From Pseudomonas libanensis (GTDB taxonomy: Bacteria; Pseudomonadota; Gammaproteobacteria; Pseudomonadales; Pseudomonadaceae), in the NCBI RefSeq assembly GCF_001439685.1, contig NZ_JYLH01000003.1:310001-374000 (forward strand): a stretch of DNA of 64,000 nt, given 5' to 3'. Below are positions 63,438-64,000 of the stretch, in pieces (the first letter of the stretch is position 1; each line of letters opens with the position of its first letter). The notes below the pieces were generated by a model that saw only the letters and a program-made list of their open reading frames with translations, was not told where the DNA came from and did no database searches. Made by a program: the position numbers and the translations under genes.

Positions 63438-63860
63438 TCAGATGCAGTTCACGCTGCGTTCTTCGGCCAGCAGCTGCCGTGCTGAGTCATACAGCCGGAT
63501 ATTGGGCGTGAACGCCAGCGAGCGGCCTTCGAGCATATAGCGCTGGCCGGCCTGGAAGTGGTCGTACTGCAAGGTCATGAAGCAGGTTCGATACATCATC
63601 TGGCTGAGGCCACCCAAACCACCGCCGGCGGGCACTTCAAAGTCAAAGCGCACCATCAGCTCGTGAGGGCCGGGGGGCATCTGGAAAAAGCGCCCGTCGT
63701 CGAGGTTCTTTCCATCCAGGCGTTGGGCCATGACCAACTTGGAACCGGGTGTCGGCGTAGTGAAGTCGACCCAGGCCTGCTGCGGGTCGACTGGCGGGAG
63801 CGGCGTCGAAGTGCAGGCGCTGAGGAACAGGGCGGCGACGGGAAACAGAAACTGACGCAT
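63438..63860 (-). CDS. Putative lipoprotein
   Basis: 140 residues. The N-terminus MRQFLFPVAALFLSAC ends in a lipobox (LSAC, Cys16), so a lipid anchor in the outer or inner membrane is expected. The mature part contains MAQRLDGKNLDD, PPGPHELMVRFDFEVP and YMLEGRSLAFTP, resembling small beta-rich lipoproteins that I cannot name. It is convergent with the second DUF1161 gene, with no spacer between the stops. Confidence 0.8.
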   Translation of the reverse strand: MRQFLFPVAALFLSACTSTPLPPVDPQQAWVDFTTPTPGSKLVMAQRLDGKNLDDGRFFQMPPGPHELMVRFDFEVPAGGGLGGLSQMMYRTCFMTLQYDHFQAGQRYMLEGRSLAFTPNIRLYDSARQLLAEERSVNCI

Positions 63861-63970
63861 GGCAGGTACTCAACGCAGGGAGAGGTTTGAGTATAAACAC
63901 GCCGCGCCGTAGAAAAATTCCATACAAGCGCGATAGTTTGGCGAATTAATCAGCCAGGAGCAGTCGGGGC

Positions 63971-64000
63971 ATGATCAGGCGTTTTCTTCCAGGGTTGATG
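63971..64000 (+). CDS. Possible start of a further gene (cut by window end)
   Basis: An ATG at 63971 opens MIRRFLPGL and continues to the window edge, with caggagcag 5-16 bases upstream as a possible ribosome site. It is divergent from the lipoprotein gene. Only ten codons are visible, so the product cannot be judged. Confidence 0.35.
   Translation, partial: MIRRFLPGLM

Overview
This window is the replication-origin region of a fluorescent Pseudomonas chromosome (P. fluorescens group). Gene order, protein sequences and Pseudomonas-type REP repeats all fit. The order atpD-G-A-H-F-E-B-I / parB-parA-rsmG-mnmG / mnmE-yidC-yidD-rnpA-rpmH / dnaA-dnaN-recF-gyrB / plsC-type acyltransferase-gmhB-glyS-glyQ / tag / lpxL-like / trkA-rsmB-fmt-def / LysM-family gene / dprA-tsaC-qor-hemF-aroE / sulP / betC-LysR / trpA-trpB-trpI follows the P. 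aeruginosa origin neighbourhood as I know it.

Layout. Positions 1-5,384 (minus strand) hold the F1Fo ATP synthase operon, from the start of atpD back to atpI. Positions 5,533-9,767 (minus) hold chromosome segregation genes (parAB) with rsmG and mnmG. Positions 9,768-14,303 hold a DnaA-box-rich intergenic region and a plus-strand iron cassette (FecI-type sigma factor, FecR-type anti-sigma, TonB-dependent siderophore receptor) that separates mnmG from mnmE. Positions 14,323-18,254 (minus) hold mnmE-yidC-yidD-rnpA-rpmH. oriC lies at about 18,255-18,839, with an AT-rich block and four perfect DnaA boxes. Positions 18,840-25,045 (plus) are dnaA-dnaN-recF-gyrB. A divergent two-component pair follows (OmpR-type regulator and CHASE2 histidine kinase), then minus-strand housekeeping genes to 33,109 and mixed-strand housekeeping genes to about 46.8 kb.

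The last part is more accessory: choline-O-sulfate use (choX-like binding protein, betC, LysR regulator), a galactonate (De Ley-Doudoroff type) operon dgoK-dgoA-dgoD-dgoT, a berberine-bridge-type FAD oxidase, the trpBA/trpI divergent pair, and small stress or hypothetical genes (DUF883, dodecin, two DUF1161 proteins, LLM oxidoreductase, OsmC, lipoprotein).

How the parts work together: DnaA boxes and parS sites mark the region as both replication origin and ParB loading zone. There are 22 perfect DnaA boxes in the window, 16 of them between 7.05 and 20.1 kb, many inside genes. Three good parS sites lie in or just after recF-gyrB, and one degenerate copy lies in trkA. REP/REPIN repeats occur at seven loci, all beyond 34.7 kb. 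I see no tRNA, rRNA, CRISPR array, transposase or prophage genes. The most interesting points are a second origin-like DnaA-box cluster upstream of mnmG, the iron cassette between the two clusters, an in-frame LysM-less member of the LysM family upstream of dprA, and an uncharacterised CHASE2 two-component system beside gyrB.
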